From: Alentia gelatinosa
Taxonomy: Eukaryota; Annelida; Polychaeta; Phyllodocida; Polynoidae
Assembly (NCBI GenBank): GCA_950022655.1
Contig: OX465580.1
Coordinates: forward strand, 4,635,122-4,699,121
DNA: 64,000 nucleotides
Direction: 5' to 3'
Translations under genes and position numbers: made by a program
The notes under the pieces: model-generated
Databases searched by the model: none
The model's input: only the letters and a program-made list of their open reading frames with translations
Told to the model about the DNA's origin: nothing
Shown here: in pieces, positions 63,400 through 64,000 of the stretch
Layout of the letters: every line of letters begins with the position of its first letter
Numbering within the stretch: the stretch's first letter is position 1

Positions 63400-64000
63400 G
63401 TACCCAGGATTTTGTTTCGGGGGGGGCACACCTCTGAAGATTGACAAGGGTCCAGCTAGGAAGATCCTCCTGTGGATCACCAGGGCAAATTAAGCCGCGG
63501 ACGCACTTAGATTTTATAGATTAAACTGTATTCAGGATTCTGTTTCAGGGGGAATGTGGGAATTGCTCCTCCTGGGGGTCCAGGGGGCAAAGCTGCCAGA
63601 GGAACTTAAATTTCATGGATTATACAACCTGTACCAAGGTTTTTTTTCTAGGGGCAGGGGTTACACATCTTAGCTGCAAACTTCCCTCTGGGTGTCCAGG
63701 GGGCAAAGCCCCTGAAAACATTTGGATTTTATAGATTATAAAAGCCAACCCCTGGATTTTCTTTGAAGAGGGGCACACACATCTTAGGTTATCTGTGAAT
63801 ATTGTCAGGGTTTAGCAGAAAAGCCCTTTCTGGGGGTCCAGGGGGCAAAGCCCTTGAAAGAACTTGGATTATATGCAATCTGTATCCAGCCTTTTGTTTC
63901 AGGGATGGGGGTTACCCTTCTCAGAGTATCTGGATATATTGCCAGGGTTTTAGCAGCAAATCAGGGGTAAATCCCTGGGAGTCCAGGGGGTAAATCCCAT
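63400..64000. repeat. 110-120 bp tandem repeat (GGGGGTCCAGGGGGCAAAGC)
   Basis: About five diverged units, each with a TGTATCCAGG.TTTTGTTTC-like part and GGGGGTCCAGGGGGCAAAGC, continue to the window edge. No gene seen. Confidence 0.75.

Overview
This is eukaryotic (metazoan) nuclear DNA. Every convincing gene is split by GT-AG introns with matching reading phases. The rest is dominated by animal-type mobile elements: Harbinger, a TTAA-target element, Ty3/Gypsy, tRNA-derived SINEs, many MITEs and foldback elements, and minisatellites. The repeat mix suggests a marine invertebrate such as an amphioxus-like chordate, hemichordate or lophotrochozoan, but the sequence does not fix the species. Nothing bacterial, viral or CRISPR-like was seen.

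Layout. (1) 1-2.3 kb: first exon of a secreted-protein gene on the minus strand (1805-2002), a 1-kb GAGAGGGACA-type minisatellite in its first intron, and a CpG-rich promoter. (2) 2.3-16 kb: gene-poor, packed with MITEs, foldbacks and a family of about 130-nt near-perfect hairpins. (3) 16.1-23.6 kb: a two-exon glutaredoxin-like gene on the minus strand. Its 7-kb intron holds a SINE, a MITE and a 3.76-kb TTAA-flanked element filled with minisatellites. (4) 25.5-29.2 kb: an internally deleted Gypsy element between inverted MITE copies. (5) 32.6-53.0 kb: a nine-exon minus-strand gene of an unnamed family (SANT/Myb-like N-terminus) whose phases match at every junction. (6) 39,843-52,889: a complete 13,047-bp DNA transposon inside the first intron of that gene, inserted antisense to it. 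(7) 54.6-55.4 kb: a 32-bp minisatellite. (8) 56.2-63.3 kb: a complete two-gene PIF/Harbinger element (350-aa DDE transposase plus 543-aa Myb/SANT-like partner), flanked by its own MITE derivatives. (9) 63.4-64 kb: an approximately 110-bp tandem repeat.

The most unusual object is the 13-kb transposon. It has 31-bp terminal inverted repeats, a 4-bp ATAA target duplication and one three-exon gene for a DDE-type transposase-like protein of about 1,267 aa with a single +1 frameshift. Its 3' third is a 372-bp tandem array, and each unit carries a pair of TCACGTCC sites exactly 21 bp apart. The same octamer is scattered through the opposite end. I infer an array of transposase-binding (or host-factor-binding) sites. 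The 4-bp target duplication and protein motifs would fit a Sola-like element, but the superfamily is unproven from sequence alone.

A second notable signal is a set of hairpin repeats whose arms differ in sequence between copies while still pairing. A third is a shared promoter/first-exon block found both upstream of the nine-exon gene and at the end of the TTAA element.
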